A stretch of 64,000 nt of DNA from Bryopsis sp. KO-2023 (Eukaryota; Chlorophyta; Ulvophyceae; Bryopsidales; Bryopsidaceae), in assembly GCA_030272585.1 (NCBI GenBank), contig BSYQ01000007.1:5832001-5896000 (forward strand), in the 5' to 3' direction. Within the stretch, counting starts at the first letter, position 1; each line of letters opens with the position of its first letter. The notes beneath the pieces are model-generated. The model was not told where the DNA came from. It saw only the letters and a list, made by a program, of their open reading frames with translations, and did not search any database. The position numbers and the translations under genes were made by a program. Below are positions 1 to 11,709 of the stretch, in pieces.

Positions 1-81
1 CGGCGCAGAACGCAGAGAGTGGAACCGCCAACTAGTTGAGGAATATTTTTTGCGATTTAGTTTTTTCAACTCAAAAAGTAC

Positions 82-1128
82 CTCCAACGACGGCGGCAAC
101 ATGTGTTCCATGTCCATGACAATCTTCTGGATCTTCGTTCTCAATAGCAGAAAAAGCAGGCACAGCACGACTTGTGCCATCTGGCCGTTGAAATTCATTG
201 TGGGTTGAGCGAATACCCGTATCCAGTATGTACACATTTACCCCGACCCCTGCTTGTGCCAAAACTCTGCATGTGAATGGAGACCTTCTTAAGTACTGCC
301 CACAACAAGACCTGTTGGATCATCCTACCTGTGTCGTTGAACTTGTACATATTGTCCAGAGGAAGGGTGATTTGATCAATCATGTCCAACCCCCACTCGG
401 GTTCGTTTTGTACATCGAGCAATCTTCGACGCTCGATAAGGTCGAAGTGATCGACATCCTCAACGGTGCTCACCTGGAGTCAGAGATAAACAACGAGCAT
501 CTTACATCGCAGTTGTGATGTTTGAGCTACCAAAATTTCGAACACACGGCTACTGTGGCTTAAATGACAGTTGCGCTGAAAAGAACTTACCCTGATTTCA
601 CTGTCTCTCTCCACAGCATTGAGCTGTCCCTTGAACATATCCATCATGGACGCCAGATCCTCAGAGCTGAATTCACCTGACTTGATTGAATCGATGGGGA
701 TCAAACTCAGTTCGTGGGGGTTTCTCCTGTCTTTTTGTTTTTGAAATTGTGTGCAGAAGAAACAGGCACCGCACAAGTGCCGAAATTTCAGCACGGAGTC
801 AAGGTCTAGCAAAAATTCACCTGCTACTCCTGTGAGAACCTTTTCAAAAACCTCATCGCACTTTCCTTCGGTCACCAATTTGTCGCACCACTCCCAGAGT
901 GGCGTCAAGTTTACACCTTTCTTGAAGATCATCAGCCATTTGTCGTTGATCCCTCTGCAGCGCCGCGACACTTTCTTTATATTGAAAAAGTACTTTCCAA
1001 AGCTCACTCGTTCGACGGATGCAAGCTTGAGCAGCAATTCACCCCTTGTCTTGAGCTATGGCCGCCAGTAATAATGTTGAAAACAAAACACTCCAGAGAT
1101 TGGTAAACGTGTGTGTGTTTGTGCCCAT
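82..1128 (-). CDS. Secreted subtilisin-like serine protease (S8), 5' part; runs off the window
   Basis: Five exons fit GT-AG rules with consistent phases: 1128-1043, 954-775, 726-591, 473-329 and 264-82; a donor at 81 shows the gene continues beyond the left edge. The first exon encodes a signal peptide with the hydrophobic core SVLFSTLLLAAIA. Exons 2-4 encode a region resembling an I9-type propeptide (starts INDKWLMIFKKG). The fifth exon has two of the three catalytic motifs of peptidase family S8: the Asp motif VYILDTGIRSTHNEF and the His motif DCHGHGTHVAAVVGG, which is typical of proteinase K-like enzymes. The Ser motif lies outside the window, so activity cannot be judged. Inferred role: endopeptidase made as a secreted zymogen. 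Confidence 0.85.
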
Positions 1129-2279
1129 CCTTGAGGATCTGTGGAGCGAGTGGCGTTGTTTGTTACGATATTGAGCTGGCTTGTAATTGGGAGCGAGGGG
1201 ATGGGAAATAAAAGATTGGCGCCAGTAGCATGTGGACCCAAGCTGAACTTCCCACAGAACTTTGTTGTAACCGTCGAAGTGTTTCCGCTTCACTAGGAGG
1301 TTAACCCAGTTCACGGCGAATCTCAACGTGGCCTCAACGTCAAAAAGGCTTTTTTTTGCTCTGCTTGTGCATTTATTATTTGTTCATGGGGTTCCACTTG
1401 GGGGGAAAAAGCGCATACTGTTAGCTTAGCTGCCTCCGGAGTTCAGCCAACCGCACACAATCAACACAAGTACATTTTTTGATTTGTGGCACAGTGGGGG
1501 ATAAAGCTCCGCGACAAGGTTACTGTATTCTATGATAGATGATACGTAGACCCTACACTTAAGTAACCATTGAGTCTTGCACATCAACTGTGTCATGTCA
1601 CTACATTTCTGTGTGTAGTGAAGGGCATCCACACCACTCTTTGTATCAAGAGTACAAATAGTTTTATTAAAGGTGCAGACTTTTTTATGGTCATCCAAGA
1701 AACTGCCAGAAAGTGAAGGAAACTTCCTTTAAACTGTTCTTTTCACAGGATATTTTTCAAGATGGGTGAAATAGGCAAAGGCTGCAAGCCCAGTATGGAC
1801 ACTGTTGGGTTCTCTAGCCTCTACCTTCGAATCTTGCTCTCAGCGTGTCTTTAGGAACGGAGAATTCCCAGATTCTCACAAACTCCACTTGAAAGACCAA
1901 AACAAAAAAAAACCATTGCGGAGATTTACAGAAACAAAAATCGGAAACACTTGAACATGGTTCCACATGGAACCATCACCATTTTAACATTGAGTCAATG
2001 AATATAACAAGGACGATAGGGCACTCCGCCCTCTAACCCTTCCCATAGAACCACTACTGTCCATAGTCCCGACAAAAAAATAACGAGACAAAAAAATGCA
2101 CCCTGTTCCCCTTGCAAAACAAGAAATAAACCCAAAGCCTCCATTTCAAACTTCAAAATATTTTCTCTCTCTCTTTCTCCCTTTCTAGGTCAGTCAGATG
2201 AAAGCTACTTTTGTACACATCAATTTTCTTTTCCATATTTCATTTTTTGGGGGTCCACCAAGACGACCCCATGCTCACA
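1129..2279. other. Intergenic: protease promoter side and 3' flank of the SUN gene
   Basis: Upstream flank of the protease gene and downstream flank of the next minus-strand gene. It holds A/T runs and a CT-rich tract near 2160-2180. I see no supported gene. Confidence 0.5.
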
Positions 2280-5200
2280 CTATACTTGACCACTCCAAAC
2301 CCAAGAAGGTAAGTGATGAAACAATGCTGATTCTAAGACCGGCACTGCCAGTGAAATTACGTTCAGAATTCCTGTTACAAAGTTGGCCATCGCAAAAATC
2401 GTGATCAGTGCTCTAGTAAAGTTTCCTCGGAACCATTCGGACTTTAACAACAGCACTCCCCCCACTCCAAAGAATAGGCCTCCGATACCGACAGCCAGTT
2501 TCACTTGAGTTCTGAATCGATAAGCTGCCAATGCCTCCAACCTATCTAGCCTTTTCTCAATGGACTCCACTGCTGATCCAACCTGCACAGACAAATATGG
2601 TTGGATGCTACATTTTCCAAGACAAGCCAACGTTTCAGAAAACATACAAAAACAGGAGGAAGGATCCACATCTTATTCGTGGATAAAGGGAACTCGGATT
2701 GAAAGTTTCTAGAGTGGGCACAACTGCCGGATTACATGTACTGCAAAACTAATTCCTGCAAAACCAGGGATTGTTTTAAGAAATGAACATTAGATTCGGT
2801 TTTCAGGTAAGCAATCACCTCTAAAATTTTTGCTTCAACTTTCAAGGTCCTGTTTTCCATTCTAGCGATGGCTTCCCAGAGTTCATCGATTGTATCCATC
2901 AACCCTCCCCTTAGAGTGTCCACATAATTCGCCAGCATCGAGTTATTTCTCTTCAAAGTTTGAACATCCTGCCTGATCCTTTTGTATGCAGCCACCGCAG
3001 GGGGCTCTTTACTCGTGGAGGCACTGTCCACAGTCTGACCAGCACTTTCGAATCCAGAATTTTGCACCATTTCTGAGCCCCCCTCTACATCACCACCTGG
3101 AACAGGAACAATCACCAACCCGTCGTCTTTCACTCTCTTAGTCGCCAATCGAACCTTTTCCGATTGATCCACCACCACCGTAGTTTCCTTATGTTGTCTG
3201 GAGCCCTCCACCGACCCACCACTCAGCAAATCCTTTGCTTGTGCGATGGTGGAATCTGGTAACTCCATCGACCCCACAGTGTTTGTCTGTAGCTCATTAC
3301 CAGTGGATAACTGGAGGGGGCTCTCGACCGGGTTCAATTCAATGCTGATTTTGCTATCAACCACTTGGGGTGAAGTGGTGTCTGGCTGGGCCGTCACATC
3401 ACTGTCCACCACATCAAAAGCCTCTCGATCTTGTTCCGGAGCAACACCAAAAATCCCAACCTCGTTGATCGTACATGCCTTCTCCATCCCATGATAAGAT
3501 TCGAAGTGCAACCCCAGAAATTTCACCCAAGCATTGTGATGCACAGGAAATTCTTGAGTGCCCCTACGATTTCCGGCTGTGAAATTCCCGATACTTTCCC
3601 ATTGCCCGGTCCGAAACGAGGCTGGGGAATCTACCGAATCTTTTGCAGGGGCCACTAATTGGCCGAAAGCGCTGAAATCCTTTATTCGTGATGAGTACAG
3701 CTCCCGCATCGTCAGTCGAATTACTTTCACTCTGGCAATGTGCGAGAGCTCGATGACTAACCACATGCCTCCCTTCACTGAACACTCGTTGAACAAGAAC
3801 GAGTCCATTTTCCCATCGATGGCTCTACGAGGTTTCTTCGTCTCAGGATTTGCTGCAAACACTTTGGCACCGTTACCGGCCTCTGCGAAATTCAACCATT
3901 CCCCAGTTTCGCTGTGCTGCATCGCCCCATTCATAGCTTCCCTCTGATAGCCGGGTTGTAGAGGTCCCACGGGCTCATAATGTTCAGCAAATGCATGCAA
4001 AGGTTGAAATCTGTCACGCCAGGGTAGTAATTTAGGATCCCCGATCGATGGGGTGCTGACGTTCCGTATTCGGGAAACGCACAGTTGGAGTTGGGATATT
4101 CTCTCGGCCAGCTCATGTTCGTTTCTAGGAACGCTCCTGGGTGGCGGTGGGGATTGCAACCGTCCGCTGTTTGATTGAGATAGCCGTACATCCTGTTGGG
4201 AAAGAAAAAAGAGGAAAAAATTCTGGAATATGCATTGAAAAATTGACATGAAAATGCTACCAAAATTATGGAATGAGATGTAGAATGGATTACAAAGGGT
4301 GAAAGCCATTTGTCTCAACACAATTGTGAATTGAAACTGAAAAAGTGACGTGCTGAAACATCCGTTCATAACATCCTTCCACAAAGGTGCATTCTCTTAC
4401 CAATTGGTAGCATAATTGGGTGATTTCTTGGACAACGTGTGCCAGCATGGGCACCGAGATTTCATGATGGATGAACGGTATCAATCCAGATTGAACCTTA
4501 TCTCTATCCGGCAAGCCTCTCCATCTGTCCATTATTTTGCCTTGATTTTGATATCTGTGTAAATCTGACATGTTGCAGAAAGGGGGCGGTGGGGGAAACC
4601 AGTAAGCCATTTGATTTCGGGGGTCTTCGTAAAACGAATTTCCATATTTCTGTACCATACAAGCACAGGAAAATCAGTTTCAATTACACACTCAGAAAAC
4701 TGTGGAAGACAGGAGAAAAAACGATTCTCATTCATTCTATTGGAAATGCAGTGTTTGATGGCTTTCCACAAATTGACTGGAGGTAAATTGAAAATAGAAA
4801 AAAAATAGAGTTTACCACTCCCCAGTCTGTTTCAAAACACAATGTTCCTTACTCCTTCTCAAGCAACCCCTTCTCAACAAGTCCCGAAAAAAATGCAAAA
4901 ATAGAAAGAAAAAAGACTGACTGTTTTTCCAAGTCATACCTACCACCCAACCCAATAATGATTCATCGAATGCCGAGTTCCACGAAGCCATTTCCCCTGC
5001 GTAGAAGCAAGAGCCACAAAACGAGCATCAGTTACTGTCTTTCGCCCAAAATTACGTCGTTTCGAGATCCCTCCATTTTCCTCGCACTTTGCACCCACAT
5101 GTCGAAATCTTTTCAGAAAATCAAAAAGACGTCCGCTACCTTTTCCGAACGGTCGCACCGAAGGACGGGAGTCCCAATAAGAAACATAGACAACGCAGCT

Positions 5201-5298
5201 CCACTCACACCTTTCTGCCAAGACGCGACGGATTTCATCCCGAAGGTCAAGCAAATGGCGAGCGCGAGGCCTCGTAATAAGAGACGTTGAACACGCAT
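2280..5298 (-). CDS. SUN-domain membrane protein, Slp1/osteopotentia type
   Basis: Five exons: 5298-5211, 4996-4944, 4649-4401, 4192-2819 and 2582-2280, all in phase, giving about 688 residues. The N-terminus (LLLRGLALAICLTFG) is a signal peptide. A SUN domain lies at roughly residues 225-385, recognisable from GAKVFAANPETKKPRRAIDG, then FNECS, WLVIELSHIARV and WVKFLGLHFESYHG. This is the central-SUN arrangement of Slp1/OPT proteins of the ER, unlike nuclear-envelope SUN proteins, where the domain is C-terminal. A coiled-coil-like stretch precedes two hydrophobic segments in the last exon (VKLAVGIGGLFFGVGGVLLL and ALITIFAMANFVTGILNVIS), probably a membrane hairpin. An in-frame ATG at 5415 would add 39 residues; I chose 5298 because the signal peptide starts there. 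Inferred role: ER membrane quality control or protein stabilisation. Confidence 0.85.
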
Positions 5299-5651
5299 CG
5301 ACAGCTTCTTTCTCAGAAGCAGGTCTTTGCCTCGTGCTTCATATCCAACTGACCATTTCGCAGCTTTGGGACGTCGTCCGTACTCTGGGCCAGAAATCCA
5401 GTGGAGGGCGATCATTTTTCGTACTTCAAAAAGTGAGGGGAGGGAAACACATCACAAGCCTCGCAAATATAGACGAGGCGCTCTATAAACCATTTGGTTG
5501 GCGGGTTGACTGGTACGATTAGGAGAGAAGCTTTACTAACTGGCGGTTTGGAGACTTCGCTCCTTCAGGGGACTTCAGGGGATTTTGTTTTGTTAACTCC
5601 GTTTTTTGTGCTGTTCTTTTGCGGATCGTCTTCTTTTTTCCCCTTTTGAGA
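5299..5651. promoter_or_regulatory. Divergent promoter region, SUN protein / RNASEH2C
   Basis: Only 353 bases separate the two divergent start codons, so the transcripts must start within this interval. I recognise no TATA box or defined factor site. Confidence 0.5.
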
Positions 5652-6566
5652 ATGGTAAAAGTTGGAGAAGTGGATTTCCAGTCCGGTGAACCAATATCTC
5701 AAGCGCATTGGTTGCCTTGCGAAATTGAGTACTCGGGGCCAGGCCGAGTATCGGAGTATTTCGAGGTCGTCAGCGAGGGGGGTGAGAATGACGACTTTTC
5801 CTGTATCCCCGCTTCCTTGCGTTTAACTGTCTTTCCATCGGTCTGGGCTGCAGAAACTTGCCGGCAGCTCTTGCTCTCCAAGTGGCGTGTATGAAACAGG
5901 GCCGCTGAGTGTTTCAAGTTTCTGGGCGTCTTCATCAGGTGGAGAAGCGTCCGAAGAAGAGAAGAACAGCTTGACGACGACTTTCCGAGGTCGGCAGTTG
6001 CGAGGTAGGTACCACGGCGCTTCAGACAGACACAGACAGGACGATTGCATACTGATTAGGATCGGAACCCAAACAGAAGAAATTTTTGAAAGATTTTGTT
6101 CACTGGTGACTGAACATATGTTGAGGAAGGAATGGTTGCACAGCTTTCGATAATTTGCAAGAACTGGAGCAACCATGTCGGTTTGTTTTTCGAAGAGGAT
6201 GTGCATTGATTGATTGATTATTTTGAAAGGATGTGCTGTCCCTCTCGAGACTGGCTTCGAAGGGCATGTGCTCGAGGTGGACAGCAGCCGAAGCAGCCTT
6301 GTCGATGGGGAACCCGTCCGCACATGGAAGAGCGTCCAAAAATTCCAAAGTATCAATATATTCAATCATGACATCGCCGTTTCAGACACCGATCCACCCC
6401 TCAGATGTTTGGAATGGCTTGGAGTTGCCAGTGCGGTGAGCCATTAGTCATTACTCTACATCTGGACTGAAACAAAGTGCGCGTTTTGCTAACGAGGTTT
6501 CGAGTTTGTGTTTCTCAGGTTGCTGCTCCCATTGATCCCAAGGAAATCGACAAGAAATTAGTATAA
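5652..6566 (+). CDS. RNASEH2C: Ribonuclease H2 subunit C
   Basis: Four exons: 5652-5781, 5939-6004, 6230-6435 and 6519-6566, giving 149 residues (the human protein has 164). Family hallmarks in order are LPCEIEYSGPGRVSEYF near residue 20, TTFRGRQLRG at the exon 2 end, and VPLETGFEGHVLEV at the exon 3 start; these match the conserved LPC, FRGR-LRG and VP-G-G blocks of RNASEH2C. The acceptor at 5938 is preferred over one at 5853 because only it keeps the frame. RNASEH2C is a structural subunit of the RNase H2 heterotrimer, which removes ribonucleotides from DNA and degrades RNA-DNA hybrids in the nucleus. The gene is divergent from the SUN gene. Confidence 0.85.
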
Positions 6567-7241
6567 GTGCAGTTTGAAGCGCCTTCTCGTTTTGCCTGTT
6601 TTTCGGAGGTGTTGAAAGTGTGGTTCATGGGTAAAAATAGATGCAGGTTTTCGCAGAGTCATGTTTTGCTGAACTCTATGTAGGGAATGTAAATAGAATG
6701 GACACTGTCAACTGGCTGAATTGATCTCACAATTGCTGCAGAAAAATGTCAAACTCTACCCCTCTTGAAAAGATTAAGTGGCATGTGAAACACTCTACTT
6801 GGCAAGACTGTCTTGAAAAAGAAAAAATCGACTGGATATTGTCTTGTGGCTTGAAGTCACACTTTCACTCTATTTTTTGTTAATAAAACAAAAATGCCAA
6901 GTCCATGACTGACTGACTGGGAAAGTAGATGATTTAGCCTGAATTCTTGTTCAAACCTCATCATCCCCAAGGGTGTCCAGTACCCCCTCCCAGGTGCCAT
7001 CTCACACTTTTAACTGCACAATCAAAGGAGGAGTTTCTGTTTTTTGGGACCGAAAATTACCATTTGCTTCTGTTGAAGAATCGATTCTTGCGGTTCGGTG
7101 AGTTATTGGTTGGTGGAAGGTGACGGGACGTGCGCACGACAGAAAATCTACGGCATGAAACGCGACTCGTTCTGTCCATCTTTTATCACCCAGTTGGTGT
7201 CAAGAGGTCGGAGTTCTTTGGCTTCGTGGGGCACCCCAAGC
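6567..7241. other. Intergenic between RNASEH2C and the chromodomain gene
   Basis: Contains the RNASEH2C 3' flank and the upstream flank of the chromodomain gene. Short overlapping open frames after 7098 do not join to the downstream exons in phase. I see no supported gene. Confidence 0.45.
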
Positions 7242-9895
7242 ATGAGCAAAAACCGGAGCAGAAGCTTGTCGGCGAAAGCGCCAAAAGGTGGGAAATGTCA
7301 GGATCTGCTTATCCTTCCGTGCATAGTCTTGTGCGGTTGGTTGCATAAGAAACGCCGCGCTTGGGAAGACGAGCTGCGAACAAGAAAAACGTGGAAAGCC
7401 AAGGCACAAACGGCTGCAAAGAAAACGTTTCGGCAAGGAAATTTCTCATCGATCGCGGAAGAAGTCCAGGAGTTTGGACGTTATCGTGCAAGCTAGGAAA
7501 GAGGATCCGCGAGCCCTTTTCTGTTCAGATCAACTGCGGTTGGATTGATACTTTCAGTTGGAGATACCCATCACACACTGTCTAGCTCATGGAACCATCT
7601 TCGGATGGCACTGTTCGAAGTAATCTTCTGTGTGTTTCAGGGCCGTTATGGAACGAGTACCGCTATACTCTCGGTCGAAAGATAAAGCGCGACGAGAAAT
7701 GCGGTGTGGTGCTGGGCGAACTGGACGGCAAGCTGAAGGTGGGTGTGACGACTTTCATTGGATGCGTCGAAAAATGAAGTCCTTAGTTGGATTGGCTTGC
7801 AGACTTCCCGATCGTTTCCCCATCTTTCGCAGTAGCATAAGGCACAAAACGTTGCGAATGGCCTCGTGACGTCCAAAGGACTTAAAGGGGGATCCGGAGA
7901 TTGGCGATTCGGAGAGCAAGATGCTGAAAGAAAGATTCCAGCACCTTGCTCTCCTTCGTTTTTCCACCAGCCACACATTTTTTTTCGTGTGTGTGTGAGC
8001 CAGAGGGGAAGTCCTGGACAGTGGGCTACACTTGTTCGCTTGTACACTTGTATTGTACCCCAAAACAAGACTATTAATTTGACAAGAGTTGGCTTGAAGG
8101 CTTATTGTACCTCTTGACAACGTCTTCTCCATTTTCTTTACAGGTGCTGTGGTTGGACGACTCTATGGAATTTGATATCGAAGAAGAACCCATTGCTGAG
8201 CTTGAAGAATTCCTATTGGATGAGTTTGAGGATGAATTTGCATTCAAGACTGTTGTGGAAGCTCAAGAGGTACAGGCTGGGTGTTGTGGCAATCTATATA
8301 TATATGCGTTTCGTAAATCTTCCTCTATGCACGTACGTACGGAGATGGATGGTGTGCTTGACTATGGCCAGTTTTGTTATTTTGAGCAGAGGGGTTGGTC
8401 GAAAGAAATGACCCCGAGGAAGAAACGAAAATCCCGACCTGACGAATCTGGTGAAGATGAGGAAGATGCGCCCGAAGGGGAAGAGAGCATGGAAAAAGAG
8501 GATGATAAATCAGAGGGTGTGAAAGTGGATGGGGAAGTGCCCAGTGCGGGAGAAACCCCTATTGAAGTGCTCACCACTCAAGATGGAGATCAAAGTCCAC
8601 TTGATGATGGTATTTCTCGCCGAAAGCTAAAAACTCAGTTCAGCAGTAGAAGTTTTGCTGAAAGCATGATCTAGATTTCACAATCAAAATATGGAATGTG
8701 CAAGAGAGGCAATCCTCCCCTGCCCAAAAGGTTGTTTTCTTTTTTCGTTTCAGCCCTGCACTTGTGATGTGGGTTACTGTTGGTTCTTTCCACCTGCACA
8801 GTCAGATTCATGATCTTGATTGCTTTGCTTTGTTTAGTTAAAACGCCCAAGGGTCTGACAAACAAGATTCCAATTCTGAATATTCCAGCAGCGGGGGTGC
8901 AAGGCTTGACTAAAGCCGTCTACCCCAAGGATGTCTGCTTCTCCTCGGGAGATCGGCCGCTCGAGTCCTGGTCCACTGACCAGACAATCATTGATGATGA
9001 AGAGATGGACTTCATCGTAGAGAAAATCGTGGATGAAAGGGTGGTCCGAGGGGAAAAAGAGTACTTGGTGAAATGGGAGGTAGGGTACCTAGGGTTTGGT
9101 TTCATATGCGGATATCACTTCGTCTGAGATTTTTGTTAGTGAAGGTTGAGGAAGGCTGTGGGTATTGTGAGAGGAGAAACATGCAGCGGTGGAAATAAAT
9201 TGGACTGATTTTCAATGTTCTCGGTTTAGTTGTTGTTTGTCATGCAATATTTCTCGAGAGAAAGTTATTGCAGTGGTGGAGTTTTATTTTGCACCTGTTG
9301 AAACCAACCCCCTCAGTCATTTGTGGCAAGAAAATCCATTGTTTGATTTCTTGTTTTGGTGACCGATGTTTTTTTTTTTTTTTGAAATGAAGGGTTTTCA
9401 GCTGAATCCTGGAACCCGAAAACGTGGAGTCGTGGATATATTAAAGAAAGGGGATTGGCTGCCAGCTGAGAATCTTGAAGATGCCTATGCTCTGGACGTC
9501 TGGGAAAAGAAGAAACCGCAATACTTTCTTGGTGAGTAGACTCTCATGCTTTTCTTCCAAGAGTCGAAGAAACTCTCATGTTTTTTTTCCAAGTGTCAGA
9601 GAACTCAAAATATGATCATTTCGTAAGATGGCCATTTCGTCTTTTTCATTCTTCGTTTGTTCTTGTAGTGACGAATATAGTTCCAATTGAAAAAACAAAA
9701 AACAAAAAAACACTTGCTTTTCGTCTCCCTCTCCTCGTTGGTTTTATGCTGAGCAAAAAAAAATTTGAAATGACATGAATTGAATTATTTTTTTGTGTTT
9801 GTGTGAAACAAGATGCACAAGCAGCAGCTGCATCTGGTTCGAAAAAGGCCGCACCGACCCGTGCGAAAAAAAAGCAACGATCAAGCAAGACCTGA
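7242..9895 (+). CDS. Chromodomain-containing nuclear protein of unknown function
   Basis: Seven phase-compatible exons: 7242-7287, 7641-7738, 8144-8269, 8390 to about 8609 (donor uncertain, 8609-8660), 8838-9079, 9393-9531 and 9813-9895. The start (MSKNRSRSLSAKAPK) is basic; exons 3-4 are strongly acidic, with a nuclear-localisation-like cluster PRKKRKSR. A chromodomain begins in exon 5 (FIVEKIVDERVVRGEKEYLVKWE) and ends in exon 6 (WLPAENL). Between KWEGF and WLPAENL there are about 17 residues, more than in a standard chromodomain. The C-terminus is an Ala/Lys-rich basic tail. Chromodomains usually bind methylated histone lysines; the partner here is unknown. The N-terminal half matches no family I know. 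It is not a retroelement chromodomain, being split by introns and lacking integrase. Confidence 0.65.
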
Positions 9896-11709
9896 ATGTT
9901 GAGAAATCGATTGTACATAATTTGGAGCTTCGGGTCTTTTATTTACGCAGGAATGTCCACTCTAAAGTTGGTTCATCCAAGGGCAAGACAGTTTTTTCTT
10001 ACATATATCCAGATACTTAAGAGATGGAATGTTATGTCACAAAATTCATTTTTTCTGGGGGGGAAAGGGTGTTGAAACTATGGAGGTTTCAAACTGGCTG
10101 ACAAAAAAAATATGAAACCATAAGGATTGATGGAATGTTGTGCCATGCAAAATAGTTTCGATTGTGCGGCAGCGTGAGGCATTGTTTTTTCTATCTCAGA
10201 TGACAACAGCACCAGCCTGCATTGAATTTTTGCGTCTCGACTTCAGCGAAAGGTGCTTCTGTGGTCTTGTGAAAAGTCTCAACTGTTTCGTTTTTCTGTC
10301 ATCAGTCACAAGCTGATAATACCCTCCCTCACAGTTTAGAATTGCAAGAAGGTGAGGGGGGTCTCAACAAAAAAACAATTGCAATATAGAGTTTAGCAGT
10401 TGTGGGCAGTATCGTTTTTCTGCTTCTTTTCTGAACTTCCATGACCAACCAGGACAATTGGACTTGGAAGTTTGCATCATGGTTTTTTTGTCACATGGTT
10501 CCAGAAATTCCCACTCATGCAGGCTGTAGTGGATTGACTGACAGCACAAATATTCAAACATATTTCCTTGAAATTTACCAAGAAAAAACGAAAGTCCGAG
10601 GATGGGGCTCTCCCCGACCCATAATTCCCCATTTCCCTCCAGTGTGTCCAGGGAGAATCAGTGATGGAAAGAATAAGTTTGTCACACTAGAATACTGTTG
10701 TAGACAGCACAGTGCAACACAGACAATACAGCGTGAACGTAGTGTTACAGAGAAGCCCCAACTAATTCTTGAGTCCTGAATATATACCAACACTGGAGGT
10801 GCAATCTGTACTGATTGTCTTTGGGGGTCATTTGGGTTTGAGTTGTCCGTCAACTTACATACTGAGAAAGAAATGTATCAGACATTGGAATGTGTAAGTT
10901 CAAAGATGTGCAAGAATACATCACTCATAATATTCTTTCGGTTACATAATGTTCGCAACCTGGAACATTCGTAGGCAATCACAACAGACTCCCCTGGGAT
11001 ATTTACACATCCCCACATCCGTTCGAAAAGAATGAATCTCTCTTTGATCAAATCTAAAGAATCAGAATATCGCAAAGTTTTAAAGCAAACTTTGAAAAAA
11101 AAGGTGGAAAAAATCGAAAAAAAACAACTGTAATTCATGAGTTTCATAGACCAACCCAATCCTAGAACCCAGAAACAATCCCCACCCTCATAAAATCTAT
11201 GTAATAAAAACTGCTGCTTGAACCCTCAGAACACTCAAAACTCCTGTAGCCGGATCCAGACTACAAGATTCATCAATTGCTCACAGCTATTTGCCCCAAA
11301 GCAATACCTCTACAAAAGAAGTACGAAAGAAAGACGAAAAAAATATATCGCCGGTAAGCAACTGCGACATCGATTCAATGACCAAAAGAAAGACACCCTT
11401 TTGTATAATTTAAGTTCTACCTACTCAGAGCAGCACAAACGGTGTTGTTCATCAATCGCCAGCTGTTCCGAGTAGGCAAAACTGAACCCCCAATTAATCC
11501 CCATATATTTCTAATTTAAGATCTTCGCATGGCTTTTCATAAATTTTCAGGCTAATCATGCTTTTTCATGCTATCCATGTTTTCTCACTCTATACCCTCT
11601 GTTTCAAGCCCGAGGTGAATGGCTTTTCATGCTATCCTTTTTGTTTTTTGTTTTTTCGTCTTTTTTTTTTTTTTTTTTTAACAGCGCTGCTCCACCTTGT
11701 CCGCCCTCC
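9896..11709. other. Intergenic, 1.8 kb between convergent genes
   Basis: Rich in A and T homopolymers, including a long T run near 11660-11679. Several short open frames on both strands lack recognisable content or splice context. I see no gene here. Confidence 0.5.

Noticed and set aside
1426-1698. 90-codon minus-strand open frame between the protease and SUN genes
   Set aside because: No recognisable motif, no splice partners and low-complexity context; it lies in the flanks of two genes.
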